From assembly GCA_964398055.1 (NCBI GenBank), contig CAYNLK010000031.1, forward strand, positions 1 through 64,000: a DNA stretch of 64,000 bases, written 5' to 3'. Below, piece by piece: positions 23,101 to 31,175 of this stretch. This DNA comes from CAYNLK01 sp964398055. GTDB taxonomy: Bacteria > Chloroflexota > Anaerolineae > 4572-78 > J111. The position numbers and the translations under genes were made by a program. The notes under the pieces are model-generated. The model did not search any database. It was not told where the DNA came from and saw only the letters and a list, made by a program, of their open reading frames with translations. Within the stretch, counting starts at the first letter, position 1. Each line of letters opens with the position of its first letter.

Positions 23101-23932
23101 GGCTGCGGTCGAGGAGCGGGTGGGCGTTCGGTTCCGTCACCGCGCCGACCATGGCCCAACGGCCGTGGCCGAGGATGATTTGGGCCATGGCCTGAGCAGT
23201 CAGGCCGCCGACTCGCTCCCAGTCGGCCTCGACCAGGTGTTCGGCCAATTCCGGCCAGCTGGCCTGAAACTGCCGTACCCCGACGGCAAAGGCCTGGCCG
23301 GGCGTATTGGCCGCCCACTCTTCCGCCCAGGCCTCGGCCCAGTTGGCGTAAGCTCCGGCCGGCAGCCGGGCTAACAAAGCCAGGTCCAGGGCGGCCCGCC
23401 AGGCCGGCTCGAGCGCCGCCCGGCTGGCTACGTGAGTCGCCACCAGGCGGAAGGCGTGCCGCACAGCGTCGCGGTCAAAGTCCGGCGAGGTCAGGCCGCC
23501 GGTTGGAACCAGCGTGTGGTTGGATTGAGTCGAGCCGAGGGGTAGTTCAGGCGCGGCAACCGGCCCCGTCGCGCCCCGGTCGCCCACCCCAATCGAGAGG
23601 CCGTTGGGCCGGTACAAATCAAGAGGGGTGTCGCCGGCGGCAGGGCTACAGTCACGCAACTCGGCCAGGCTCAAATTCAGGCCCTGTTTGGCCAACAGTT
23701 GCGTCACTGCGGCTTCGCCTGAGCTGGTTGAATCGTGCAGCGGTTCTTGCAGCAGTTTGGCCAGCAACTGTTGGCTGGCCCCCACGCTCCGGCGGACAGT
23801 CAAGCGCCCATCGACGCCGGCCAGGGTCGCCACCCCCGCCGAATCGGGGGCGCGATACTCCAACAAACGGAGGGCCTCCAAAACGTGAATCAGGCCGTTG
23901 TTTTGGCCAAAGAAGCAGACAATCCCGCACAT
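20114..23932 (-). CDS. Double-length GlmS-like glutamine amidotransferase with SIS domains
   Basis: The 1272-residue protein starts with 'MCGIVCFFGQ', the N-terminal nucleophile Cys of a class II glutamine amidotransferase, followed by 'LRLLEYRAPDSAGVA'. 'GHGRWAMVGAVTEPNAHP' and 'ENG' near residue 260 complete that domain. An SIS domain follows at about 590-740 ('FIGEGSSWRDA', 'ISWSGTTDS'). The C-terminal part has SIS-like segments, including 'YTDSAWHGPL' near residue 1170, which matches the second GlmS sugar-isomerase half. GlmS is about 610 residues; the extra 660 lie mainly within the amidotransferase-SIS linker and between SIS halves. It may make an amino sugar phosphate. It is transcribed alone; a canonical glmS is not in this window. 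Confidence 0.8.
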   Translation of the reverse strand: MCGIVCFFGQNNGLIHVLEALRLLEYRAPDSAGVATLAGVDGRLTVRRSVGASQQLLAKLLQEPLHDSTSSGEAAVTQLLAKQGLNLSLAELRDCSPAAGDTPLDLYRPNGLSIGVGDRGATGPVAAPELPLGSTQSNHTLVPTGGLTSPDFDRDAVRHAFRLVATHVASRAALEPAWRAALDLALLARLPAGAYANWAEAWAEEWAANTPGQAFAVGVRQFQASWPELAEHLVEADWERVGGLTAQAMAQIILGHGRWAMVGAVTEPNAHPLLDRSRSRAVCENGSHNAPLMLHMRAEQEAWWRGRGLPATEPVHRSENTTEVITYEWERAYHQLTAGELAEPEFQFVTALAAWGWLEPEEQALRLALRRLRQGNAHACALYSRYQPGVLYVSSHHKPIALACRTIANGPDSTRQELMICSDVNAALMLWPAVEVEVAAARIAALQQVIDQGGAGRSQASRELARWLDQFTVEVIFLDANLYGGEELLARISQRVEAGQVRPEIWVTRYDGAPVRVTAQPVRLNPAIVGRAGFRSYTESHIAEIPAILDELVRSYTRRGEVRLNGRPRSGDGLNVSQLRQHFGPNLKRLRRLLFIGEGSSWRDAQAAASLCRELLPGLLAIVYRPVELLNLGPMLDPASDLAIEISWSGTTDSLLKVDHLLAELGLLRLAITGRPQSDLGRRTAASGGALDVRSGMEVSVATVKGYQAVLYTLCLLALQLAGMSRRSSSESLARCRDELTLVVPQHVRTVIEDQARRARLRQVAQRCRHFNKVVVVGSSPVDLEGELKIEELAQIMAASVDYHAASLRALIERSAIVSQEQQRALFIINATTPEQQQEASVVVNYLNSLGVFCLIHTTSPAHAAAWQALPAAEVFVSPQVSELLQPLVDAPFFFDLAVALAYARGLSPAEIDRPRNLAKSVTTTAAEPRAEIEARQEFPQVTLADFARSELAPTSRPAAAALQATVALRAALAVISQPLPQALACPPERCLAVITDTEAMEFGTRMAEVAWQMLLGLDVTVYRRFSRDLPANLTGTTALRFIRAGAFLASRGPQTVAFPADLSPLQLELLTAVYLIGLAVRLARQQDVDTAHWESGLAQLPLIIAKMLTEAELERQLETVLRPYVAAGYDKVQIIGGGQDYAAAASLARSLRQRGFMAEALYTDSAWHGPLAAVGGPGADHDALIIILATDPLFQAAALVDTQVYRTRRAPVVLVVPAGHEALPAVRGVDPAAVVTAPLVPRPFGAVVNAVLGERLAQVMARLWEEQFLGE

Positions 23933-24037
23933 GGTTCAAACCTCCATTCCAACGGGTCAGAATTTGACCATTTTACCCCAGAGTGAACGACCGGAATAAT
24001 CGGGCCAGACCAGACACAACGCTCTATGGCGCCAGCT

Positions 24038-24078
24038 TCAGGGATTTCTCGCCGTCTCTGACGGCTCGAAATGACATG
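24038..24078. repeat. Half copy of the TTTCGA palindromic element, copy 2
   Basis: TCAGGGATTTCTCG is followed within 15 bases by CTCGAAATGACATG, which equals the right-hand end of the elements at 17276 and 29086. No matching left half is present. It lies in the 385-base gap between the GlmS-like and MerR genes. Confidence 0.65.
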
Positions 24079-24143
24079 CCAGAGTAGTAACCCCGAAATC
24101 AGAAAAAAGTATACAAAGTGCCAGACAAAAATTAGATAAATAC

Positions 24144-24172
24144 TTGACAAATTTACACTATTGTGATATGAT
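24144..24172 (+). promoter_or_regulatory. Strong sigma-70-type promoter upstream of the MerR/B12 regulator
   Basis: TTGACA at 24144-24149, a 17-base spacer and TATGAT at 24167-24172. TGTGAT at 24162-24167 and ATCACA at 24177-24182 form an inverted repeat over the -10 box, a candidate operator, for example for autoregulation. Confidence 0.7.
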
Positions 24173-24251
24173 AACGATCACACTGTTAAACATTCGTTAT
24201 GTTGCAGCCATTACCAAAATCAGGCAGGTCTAAAAATAACCTTGCTAAATA

Positions 24252-24280
24252 TCGACAAAAACTAAACAATCGATTACAAT
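24252..24280 (+). promoter_or_regulatory. Second candidate promoter of the MerR/B12 regulator
   Basis: TCGACA at 24252-24257, 17-base spacer, TACAAT at 24275-24280, ending about 40 bases before the ATG. The region is very AT-rich compared with its neighbours. Confidence 0.5.
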
Positions 24281-24318
24281 AGATAATTAAAAAACATAAC
24301 TTGGGAGTGTCGAGAGCT

Positions 24319-25659
24319 ATGCCTGCCAATTCTCATGAGCCAACTTATAACCTTAAAGTGGTCGTTCAGGAGACCGGCCTCAAACCGGATACTTTGCGCG
24401 CCTGGGAGCGGCGCTATGGGCTGCCCCACCCGGATCGAACTTCCGGCGGCCATCGTCTCTACTCGCAGCGAGACATCGATATGCTCAAATGGCTGGTGGC
24501 CCGCCAAGACGAGGGCATGAGTATCAGCCGGGCGGCCGAGCTGTGGGCCAGGCTGACCGAAGAGGGGCGCGATCCATTGCAGTTAGAGGTGGGCTCCATT
24601 CCGCTGGTCAAGCCCGCGGTTGTTTCGCCAAGCGGCGATGTGGTCGAAACGCTACGCCAGGAGTGGGTATCAGCCTGTCTGGATTTCAACGAGGTGAAAG
24701 CCGAACAAAGTCTGAACCAGGGCTTTGCCCTCTATCCGGTTGAAACTGTTTGCCTGGAGCTGCTCTTAAAGGGTTTGGCCGAAGTCGGCAACCGCTGGTA
24801 CGAAGGCGAGATCAGCGTGCAGCAGGAGCATTTTGCCTCGGAGTTGGCCATGCGCCGGATCGAGTCGCTGCTGACGGCCAGCCCGCTGCCCACCCGGTTC
24901 GAGCGAATTTTAATCGGTTGCCCGCCTGAGGAAGAACATACCTTTGGCCCATTGTTGCTGACCCTGTTTTTGCGGCGGCGCGGCTGGGACGTCCTTTATT
25001 TGGGCGCTAATGTGCCGGTGGCGCGGCTGAAGGCCACCATCAACACGGTCAAACCGGCCCTGGTTATTCTGACAGCCCAGCAACTGATCACCGCGGCCAA
25101 TTTGCTGGAGATGAGCCGGGTGCTGGCGGCTCTGCGTATCCCCCTGGCCTACGGCGGCTTCATCTTCAACCGCTTGCCTGAGCTAAAAAGCCGGATTCCG
25201 GGCCATTTTCTGGGCGAGCAGCTCGATGAGGCCGTGCCCAGAATCGAACAGTGGTTGACCTCGACCGGCCGCTTTCAGCCGGTTGAAGCAACCAACCCGG
25301 TCTCGGAACGATATCAGGAAGCCCTGGCTCATTTTCGGCAGAAGCAGGCCATGATCGAGGCCGACGTCTGGCAGGCCCTGCGCGACGCCAAGCTGCCGCC
25401 CAGTTGCCTGAATGACAACAACGAGTATGTGGCCCACGGCGTCAGCGCCGCCCTGACCCTGGGCGATCTGAACTATCTGGACGTAGACGTGACCTGGGGC
25501 GAAGGGTTGCTCAAACACTACGCCCTGCCGCCCGACGTTTTGCGCCAATATCTTCAGATTTATTACCGCGCCGCGGTCACCCATCTGGACGAACGTGGCC
25601 AGCCCATTATGACCTGGTTAGCCCAGTTTATCGATAAACGAGTGAATCACCAATCTTGA
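24319..25659 (+). CDS. MerR-family regulator with B12-binding domain (CarH/LitR type)
   Basis: The protein of about 446 residues begins with a MerR winged helix: 'TLRAWERRYGLPHPDRTSGG', then 'HRLYSQRDIDMLKWLV'. A cobalamin-binding region follows at about 110-310, with a four-helix part (Trp in 'GNRWYEGEISVQQEH') and the 'EEHTFG' form of the D/E-x-H-x-x-G motif near residue 205, plus 'GWDVLYLGANVP'. This is the design of CarH/LitR, which bind adenosylcobalamin and leave DNA when light breaks the cofactor. The C-terminal 120 residues are an extra domain not seen in CarH. I took ATG 24319 (GGAG 11 bases upstream) over the TTG at 24301. Photolyase and CrtI-like genes downstream fit a light-response role. 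Confidence 0.85.
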   Translation: MPANSHEPTYNLKVVVQETGLKPDTLRAWERRYGLPHPDRTSGGHRLYSQRDIDMLKWLVARQDEGMSISRAAELWARLTEEGRDPLQLEVGSIPLVKPAVVSPSGDVVETLRQEWVSACLDFNEVKAEQSLNQGFALYPVETVCLELLLKGLAEVGNRWYEGEISVQQEHFASELAMRRIESLLTASPLPTRFERILIGCPPEEEHTFGPLLLTLFLRRRGWDVLYLGANVPVARLKATINTVKPALVILTAQQLITAANLLEMSRVLAALRIPLAYGGFIFNRLPELKSRIPGHFLGEQLDEAVPRIEQWLTSTGRFQPVEATNPVSERYQEALAHFRQKQAMIEADVWQALRDAKLPPSCLNDNNEYVAHGVSAALTLGDLNYLDVDVTWGEGLLKHYALPPDVLRQYLQIYYRAAVTHLDERGQPIMTWLAQFIDKRVNHQS

Positions 25660-25714
25660 TCGGCTTGGCCGGCCTTTTGGTCGCAGTCGAAAAATTGTAG
25701 AAAGGAGGCCCATT

Positions 25715-26623
25715 GTGAAAGTTATTATCACCGGCGGTACCGGTTTGATCGGCGCAGCTCTGGCCAGCAGTCTGGCGGCTGACCGGCACGACGTGATCGT
25801 CTTGAGCCGCTCACCGCAAAAAGCGACTAATCTGCCCGGCTCGGTGCAGGTAGTGGCATGGGACGGCCGCTCCGCCAAAGGGTGGGGTCGCCTGGCCGAC
25901 GGCGCTGATGCCATGATCAATCTGGCCGGTGAGAGTATTGCCGAGGGGCGCTGGACGCCGGAACGTAAACGCCGAATTGAGCAAAGCCGCCTTGAGGCCG
26001 GGCAGGCTGTGGTCGAGGCCATCCAGGCGGCGACGCAAAAACCGGGCGTGCTGGTCCAATCCTCTGCCGTTGGCTACTACGGGCCGGGTGACAACCGCGA
26101 AATCCCGGAAGATACCCCGCCCGGTAATGACTTTCTGGCCCGGGTCTGCGTGGCCTGGGAAGCCTCCACCGCTGCCGTCGAAGCCCTGGGCGTCCGCCGC
26201 GTGATTATCCGTACCGGCATTGTGCTCAGCGCCGCCGGCGGTGCTCTGCCCCGGCTGTTATTACCCTTCAAACTGGGTGTGGGCGGCCCGCTTGGCCGCG
26301 GCGAGCAGCCTTTTCCCTGGATTCACCTCGATGACGAAGTTGCGGCCATTCGCTTCTTGCTGGAGCATCCTACTGCCAGCGGGCCGTTCAACCTGACCGC
26401 GCCGCAGTCACTGACCAACGCCCAATTTGGGCAGGTGTTGGCAAAGGTTCTCCGCCGGCCGGCGCTGCTGCCTACACCCGCCTTTGCCTTGAAGCTGGCT
26501 TTTGGCGAAATGGCCTCGGCCCTGTTGGAGGGGCAGCAGGCCGTGCCGCGGCGGTTGCAGGAACTTGGTTTTCAATTCAAATATCCGCAAGCGGCCGGCG
26601 CGCTGGAGAATTTGGTCAAATGA
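25715..26623 (+). CDS. TIGR01777 family epimerase (YfcH-like)
   Basis: The 302-residue protein is an atypical short-chain dehydrogenase of the TIGR01777 family. It has 'IITGGTGLIGAALASSLAA' for NAD(P) binding, 'AMINLAGESIAEGRWTPERK' and 'QSSAVGYYG', and the C-terminal DUF1731-like 'ALLPTPAFALKLAFGEMA' with 'RRLQELGFQFKYP'. The GTG start follows a strong AAAGGAGG. Its last codons overlap the SRPBCC gene by 4 bases, so the two are translationally coupled. The reaction is not known. Members often sit beside light- or stress-responsive genes. Confidence 0.9.
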   Translation: MKVIITGGTGLIGAALASSLAADRHDVIVLSRSPQKATNLPGSVQVVAWDGRSAKGWGRLADGADAMINLAGESIAEGRWTPERKRRIEQSRLEAGQAVVEAIQAATQKPGVLVQSSAVGYYGPGDNREIPEDTPPGNDFLARVCVAWEASTAAVEALGVRRVIIRTGIVLSAAGGALPRLLLPFKLGVGGPLGRGEQPFPWIHLDDEVAAIRFLLEHPTASGPFNLTAPQSLTNAQFGQVLAKVLRRPALLPTPAFALKLAFGEMASALLEGQQAVPRRLQELGFQFKYPQAAGALENLVK

Positions 26624-27114
26624 AATTCAGGTATTGCTTCAAGGTCAACGCTCCGCTAAAAGCCGTCACCGACTTTCACCGCCGGTCGGCCAGCATGGCA
26701 GCCATCACGCCGCCGCCGGTGATGGTCAAGCTTCACGCCGCGCCGCCCCGGCTGGCCGAAGGCGACGAAATGGATTTTACCCTGTGGCTGGGACCATTGC
26801 CCATCCGCTGGCAGGCCCGCATTGAAGAGGTGAGCGAAACCGGTTTCGTGGATCGACAACTGGACGGCCCGTTTGGCCGGTGGGACCATCGCCACACTTT
26901 CAAGCTGGTCGATGAGACGACCACCCTGGTGATCGACGAGATCGAGTTCGAGCTGGCCAGGAGTCCGTTCAAAGCTGCCATCGGCCTGGGGATGGGGTTG
27001 ACTCTGCCGCTGCTCTTTGCTTACCGGGGTTGGAAAACCCGCCGTTTTCTGAAAAATTCACAATTCCAGACAACTCAACCAGCTATCCCGGAGAATTCGA
27101 ATGTTTATCGATAG
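26620..27114 (+). CDS. SRPBCC family protein
   Basis: The 164-residue protein has the START/Bet v1-like pattern 'FKVNAPLKAVTDFHRR' at its start, 'RIEEVSETGFVDRQLDGPF' and 'WDHRHTFKLVDETTTLVIDEIEF' in the middle. These form a beta-sheet cup that binds a hydrophobic ligand. The ATGA overlap with the TIGR01777 gene is a common pairing, and the two may act on the same lipid-like compound. The next gene, an ABC permease, begins 14 bases before this one ends. Confidence 0.85.
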   Translation: MKFRYCFKVNAPLKAVTDFHRRSASMAAITPPPVMVKLHAAPPRLAEGDEMDFTLWLGPLPIRWQARIEEVSETGFVDRQLDGPFGRWDHRHTFKLVDETTTLVIDEIEFELARSPFKAAIGLGMGLTLPLLFAYRGWKTRRFLKNSQFQTTQPAIPENSNVYR

Positions 27115-28321
27115 AACTGCCCCGCGCCCCCTGAATTTGGGCCTGAGCCTGAAAAGATTTGTCAGCCCGCTGTTTCTGTACCTGGCCTGGCAGGAAATCT
27201 GGCGCTATCGCGGCCGGTACTTCTTGATCAGCCTGGTCATTGCCCTGATCACGGTTCTGGTCCTGTTCATCGCCGGCCTGGCCGAGGGGTTAGGCGCGGG
27301 TAACCGGGAATACCTGGAAAAACTGAACGCCGATCTGATCGTGTATCAAGATAGCGTTGATCTATCCATCCCTTCCAGCCGGTTGGATCGCGCCAGGCTG
27401 AATGGCGTCCGCCGGATCGAGGGGGTCAAAGCGGTCGGTTCGCTGGGCTTCAGCAATGCCGTCATTGTTCTGGCTGAGACTGAAGAGCCGTTGAAGATTT
27501 CGCTGATTGGGGTGGAACCGGGCCAGCCGGGTGAGCCGCCGGCCTACGTGGGTCGGGGCCTGGCCGGCAAGCGGGCCAGAGAAGCCATCATCGACCGGAA
27601 TGTGGCCTTGCGGACAGATCTCGAGGTCGGCGACGAGTTCACCATCAAAACAGTCCAGGGTACGGCTGAAAAGTTCTATACCCTGATGGTGGCCGGCATC
27701 ACTGATGGCCGGCAATATTCCATTCAACCGTCGGTTTTTGTGCCGCACCTCACCTGGGACCGGATCAAGCCCAGGGCCGGCGAGTCTGAAGGCGCTGATT
27801 TGATTTTTAACAACATTGCCGTGCAATTGGACAATCCGGCCGACCAGGAGACTATGGCCGCCCAGATCGAGCAGCGGGTGCGGAATGTTGAGGCGGTTGA
27901 CCGGGTCACGGCCTACGAAAACACGCCGGGCTACCAGGCTCAGCAAAGCACGCTGCGTACCCAACGCATCTTCACTCTGCTGATCGGCGTGCTGGTCATT
28001 GGCGGCTTTTTTCAGATCCAAACCCTGCAGAAGGTGGCCCAGATCGGTATGCTCAAGGCTATCGGTGTGGCCAACCTGACGATTATTCTGGCCTTCATCT
28101 TCCAGATTGTACTTATTACCATCCTGGGAGTGGCCATTGGCAGCGTCGGTACGCTGCTGCTGTCGTTGAGCTTTCCGGTCACCATCCCAATTGTCTTTAC
28201 CCCCCAGAGTATTGTGGCCGCGGTGGTCTCGCTGTTGATCATTGGGCCGCTGGGCGGGCTGGTCTCTTTAAGAATTTTACTGAAAGTTGAACCCTTACGG
28301 GCGTTAGGGTTAGCCTCATGA
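27101..28321 (+). CDS. ABC transporter permease, FtsX/MacB type
   Basis: The 406-residue protein has one N-terminal membrane helix (about residues 38-60), a large extracytoplasmic domain, and three C-terminal helices beginning at about residue 290 ('LIGVLVIGGFFQIQTLQ', 'ILAFIFQIVLITILG'). This is the MacB/FtsX/DevC topology. GGAG lies before the ATG. It overlaps the ATPase gene that follows by 4 bases. Such pairs export lipids or peptides, or drive mechanotransmission in the envelope. No adaptor gene is adjacent. Confidence 0.87.
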   Translation: MFIDRTAPRPLNLGLSLKRFVSPLFLYLAWQEIWRYRGRYFLISLVIALITVLVLFIAGLAEGLGAGNREYLEKLNADLIVYQDSVDLSIPSSRLDRARLNGVRRIEGVKAVGSLGFSNAVIVLAETEEPLKISLIGVEPGQPGEPPAYVGRGLAGKRAREAIIDRNVALRTDLEVGDEFTIKTVQGTAEKFYTLMVAGITDGRQYSIQPSVFVPHLTWDRIKPRAGESEGADLIFNNIAVQLDNPADQETMAAQIEQRVRNVEAVDRVTAYENTPGYQAQQSTLRTQRIFTLLIGVLVIGGFFQIQTLQKVAQIGMLKAIGVANLTIILAFIFQIVLITILGVAIGSVGTLLLSLSFPVTIPIVFTPQSIVAAVVSLLIIGPLGGLVSLRILLKVEPLRALGLAS

Positions 28322-29049
28322 CGAAATACATTTCTGACAATATTCTGGAAACCTGTCTGGTCACCAAAACCTACAAGGTTGACAACAACACCATCAAAGC
28401 GGTTGATGAGGTCTCGATTGGGGTGAAAGCCGGCGAATTTACAGCTATTGTTGGGCCGAGCGGCTCCGGCAAAACGACCCTGCTGGCCATGCTGGCCGGT
28501 CTCCTCACGCCCACCGACGGGGCTATTGTGATTAACGGCCAGGAACTGGGAAAAATGAGCGAGTCGCAGCGGACCAAATTCCGCCGGCAAAAGGTCGGTT
28601 TCACCTTTCAGGACAGCAATCTGGTGCCCTATCTGACCGTGCAGGAAAATGTCGAGTTGATGTTGAAGTTGAACAACCAATACGACCGGCCCAACCGCGA
28701 GCGGGCCAGAGAGCTGCTGGTCAAGCTGGGGCTGGGGGAGCGGCTGAAGAATCTGCCCTCGCAACTGTCGGGCGGGCAGCAGCAGCGGGTGGCCATTGCC
28801 CGAGCCCTGATCCACAACCCGGATATCGTGCTGGCCGATGAGCCAACCGCCAGTCTGGACACCGAACGGGCCTTTCAAGTGGTCGAAACCCTGGCCGGCT
28901 TGATCAAAACCGAACGTCTGGCCGGCATTATGGTGACCCACGACCTGCGCATGACCCGCTACGTGGACAAAATCATCCAGATGCAGGACGGCAAAGTCAA
29001 GCAGGTCCTGACCGACAAAGAGCAGATCAAAGCCTTTTCCCAAAATTAG
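28318..29049 (+). CDS. ABC transporter ATP-binding protein
   Basis: The 243-residue protein is an MJ0796/LolD-type ATPase. It has Walker A 'GPSGSGKTT', Q-loop 'FTFQDSNLVPYLTV', signature 'LSGGQQQRVAIARAL', Walker B 'DIVLADEPTA' and the switch 'THD'. It powers the permease encoded just upstream, to which it is coupled by a 4-base overlap. Confidence 0.95.
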   Translation: MTKYISDNILETCLVTKTYKVDNNTIKAVDEVSIGVKAGEFTAIVGPSGSGKTTLLAMLAGLLTPTDGAIVINGQELGKMSESQRTKFRRQKVGFTFQDSNLVPYLTVQENVELMLKLNNQYDRPNRERARELLVKLGLGERLKNLPSQLSGGQQQRVAIARALIHNPDIVLADEPTASLDTERAFQVVETLAGLIKTERLAGIMVTHDLRMTRYVDKIIQMQDGKVKQVLTDKEQIKAFSQN

Positions 29050-29085
29050 ATACATTCGATTCATTCGAAGTGACTATCCACCCAG

Positions 29086-29237
29086 CATGTCATTTCGACC
29101 CGCAAAGCGGGGAGAAATCCCTATAAAGGTACTTTTTATCCGAATTTTGGCAGGCATAAGGTCAATTTTAGCCAGCGGCCCGCTTTTTAGTTGCTGCTCT
29201 TCAGGGATTTCTCGGCCTTTGGCCTCGAAATGACATG
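29086..29237. repeat. Palindromic MITE-like element, copy 3 (TTTCGA family)
   Basis: CATGTCATTTCGA at 29086-29098 pairs with TCGAAATGACATG at 29225-29237. GAGAAATCCCT near the left end and AGGGATTTCTC near the right end form the inner stem. It fills the gap between the ABC pair and the CrtI-like gene. Confidence 0.75.
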
Positions 29238-29279
29238 CCTGGAAAGTTACATTCGAATCGAAATGCAAGGAAGTAGAAA

Positions 29280-30818
29280 ATGACACGCGTGGTAGTAATC
29301 GGCGCCGGCATCGGCGGGCTGACGACCGCGGCGATACTGGCCAGAGCCGGTTTGGACGTAACCGTTTTGGAAGCGCATATTTATCCCGGCGGTTGCGCCG
29401 GGACTTTTTTTCACCAGGGCTATCGTTTTGACGCCGGGGCTACCCTGGCTGGCGGCTTCTATCCCGGCGGCCCGATGGATCTGGTCGTCCAGGCCGCCGG
29501 CCTGGCAGAGTGGCCGGCCAGGGCCAGCCAGCCGGTGATGGCGGTCCACCTGCCGGATGGCAGCCGGGTAACCCGCTGGAGCGACGAGCGACGTTGGCTG
29601 GAACAGATCGCGGCTTTTGGGAGTGAGGCCGAGCCTTTCTGGCGCTGGCAGGAACGCGCCGCCGATGCCCTGTGGGAGCTGGCCCTGCGTAACCCGGCCT
29701 GGCCGCCCCAAACCGTGGCTGAGGGACTCCAACTGGCCCGGACCGGCCTGAGCTGGCTGGGGCGCGACCTGCGCCGCCTTGACCCGACCCTACTCGCCGA
29801 TGCCTTCCGCCCGGTGGCCGCCCATCTACGGGGCGCGCCCGACCGGCTGCGGCTCTTTGTGGATGCCCAACTCCTCATCGCCGCCCAGACCACCAGCCGC
29901 TACGCCAACGCCCTCTACGGCGCGGCGGCGCTCGATTTGCCGCGGCGGGGTGTGGTTCACCTGACCGGCGGCATGGGCGCCATCGCCGACACGCTGGCCG
30001 AGACATTCACCCGCCATGGCGGCCAACTGCATTATCGCCAGGCAGCGAGCCGGATTGTGGTCGAACGGGGCCGGCCGGTCGCCGTGGAGACAGAGCGCCG
30101 CGGCCGGGTAGAGAGTTTTCCGGCCGACCTGGTGGTGGCCAATTTGACTCCCTGGAACATCGCCCGGCTGCTCGGCGACCATGCCCCGCGCCGCCTGCGC
30201 CATTTGCCGCCCCAACCCCGGGCTGGCTGGGGGGCTTTTGTGGCCTACGTGGGTCTGGATGGCCGCGCCGTACCCGCCGACCTGCCCCTGCACCATCAAA
30301 TTGTGATCCGGGAACCGCTAGGCGAGGGCAACACCGTTTTTCTCTCCCTGAGTCCGGCCTGGGATACCGAGCGAGCGCCGGCCGGACAACGCGCCCTCAC
30401 CCTGAGCACCCACACCGACCTATCGACCTGGTGGCGGCTGTTTGAGCAGGACCGGGCCGCCTACCAAGCGCGCCAGGCCGACTACACCGAGCGTCTGCTG
30501 GCCGCGGCGGAGGCGGCCCTGCCCGGTCTGCGGGAGGCGACCAGCCTGATTCTGCCCGGCACGCCGGTTACCTTCCAACGCTTTACCGGGCGGGCCTGGG
30601 GTTGGGTGGGCGGTTTTCCCCAGACCAGTCTCTTGCGGGTCTGGGGGCCGCGACTGACTCCGAATTTGTGGCTCGTAGGCGACAGCATCTTCCCTGGCCA
30701 ATCGACCGCGGCCGTGGCCCTGGGCGGGCTGCGGGTGGCCCACAGTATCCTGGCCCAGGTTAAGGTGGCCGGCCGGGAACGCTCTCTGGTTTGTCTGGCT
30801 CACTCTGAGGGAGTCTAA
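29280..30818 (+). CDS. CrtI/CrtISO-like FAD-dependent oxidoreductase
   Basis: The 512-residue protein opens with the dinucleotide-binding 'VVVIGAGIGGLTTAAILARA' and 'GLDVTVLEAH', followed by 'GGCAGTF' and 'FDAGAT'. It ends with the second FAD motif 'NLWLVGDSIFPGQSTAAVALGG'. This fits the phytoene desaturase/carotene isomerase family, which introduces double bonds into or isomerises isoprenoid chains at the membrane. No phytoene synthase gene is nearby, so a carotenoid substrate is likely but unproven. Retinol saturase-like activity is an alternative. Confidence 0.85.
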   Translation: MTRVVVIGAGIGGLTTAAILARAGLDVTVLEAHIYPGGCAGTFFHQGYRFDAGATLAGGFYPGGPMDLVVQAAGLAEWPARASQPVMAVHLPDGSRVTRWSDERRWLEQIAAFGSEAEPFWRWQERAADALWELALRNPAWPPQTVAEGLQLARTGLSWLGRDLRRLDPTLLADAFRPVAAHLRGAPDRLRLFVDAQLLIAAQTTSRYANALYGAAALDLPRRGVVHLTGGMGAIADTLAETFTRHGGQLHYRQAASRIVVERGRPVAVETERRGRVESFPADLVVANLTPWNIARLLGDHAPRRLRHLPPQPRAGWGAFVAYVGLDGRAVPADLPLHHQIVIREPLGEGNTVFLSLSPAWDTERAPAGQRALTLSTHTDLSTWWRLFEQDRAAYQARQADYTERLLAAAEAALPGLREATSLILPGTPVTFQRFTGRAWGWVGGFPQTSLLRVWGPRLTPNLWLVGDSIFPGQSTAAVALGGLRVAHSILAQVKVAGRERSLVCLAHSEGV

Positions 30819-30884
30819 CTGAGGCATGGTCATAAATATCAAAAGGTAGCATAATACCGGTTAGAAATCACTCAACCGCGTGTT

Positions 30885-30990
30885 ATGTCATTTCGAACGG
30901 AGCGTAGCGGAGTGAGAAATCCCTGAAACCGTGTCTTGCAAGCAGCCTACTTGGGGATTTCTCGCTCCTATCGTCGCTCGAAATGACATG
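30885..30990. repeat. Palindromic MITE-like element, copy 4 (TTTCGA family)
   Basis: ATGTCATTTCGA at 30885-30896 pairs with TCGAAATGACAT at 30978-30989; GAGAAATCCCTGA and GGGATTTCTCG form the inner stem. It is shorter inside than copies 1 and 3. Confidence 0.75.
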
Positions 30991-31078
30991 TTTGAGGTCG
31001 ATTTTAAACACAAATGAATTATGACCACTCCTCGTCTAACTGAGCCTGATTACTCACTACCGGGAGTAAAAGAAAGAA

Positions 31079-31150
31079 CTCAGAGAGCGCAGAGTTACGC
31101 TGAGTTTTTCTTAAATTTATCTCTGTGTTGGCTCTGTGAAACTCTGTGTA
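31079..31150. repeat. CTCTGTG-type repeat element
   Basis: The gap before the HutX-like gene contains CTCAGAGAGCGCAGAG on the left and CTCTGTGTTGGCTCTGTG and CTCTGTGT on the right, mutually complementary in part. It resembles the short palindromic element at 14062 in style. Nothing else was seen in 30991-31175. Confidence 0.5.
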
Positions 31151-31175
31151 ATTTTATTTTCGGAGAAGTGACTTA

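Noticed and set aside
24162..24182. CRP-type site (TGTGA-N6-TCACA)
   Set aside because: The spacer is 11 bases rather than 6, so it is not a CRP consensus; kept only as an inverted repeat.
28012..29064. 350-residue open frame on the minus strand across the ABC ATPase gene
   Set aside because: It is the shadow of a well-conserved ATP-binding protein with all motifs on the plus strand, and shows no domain of its own.
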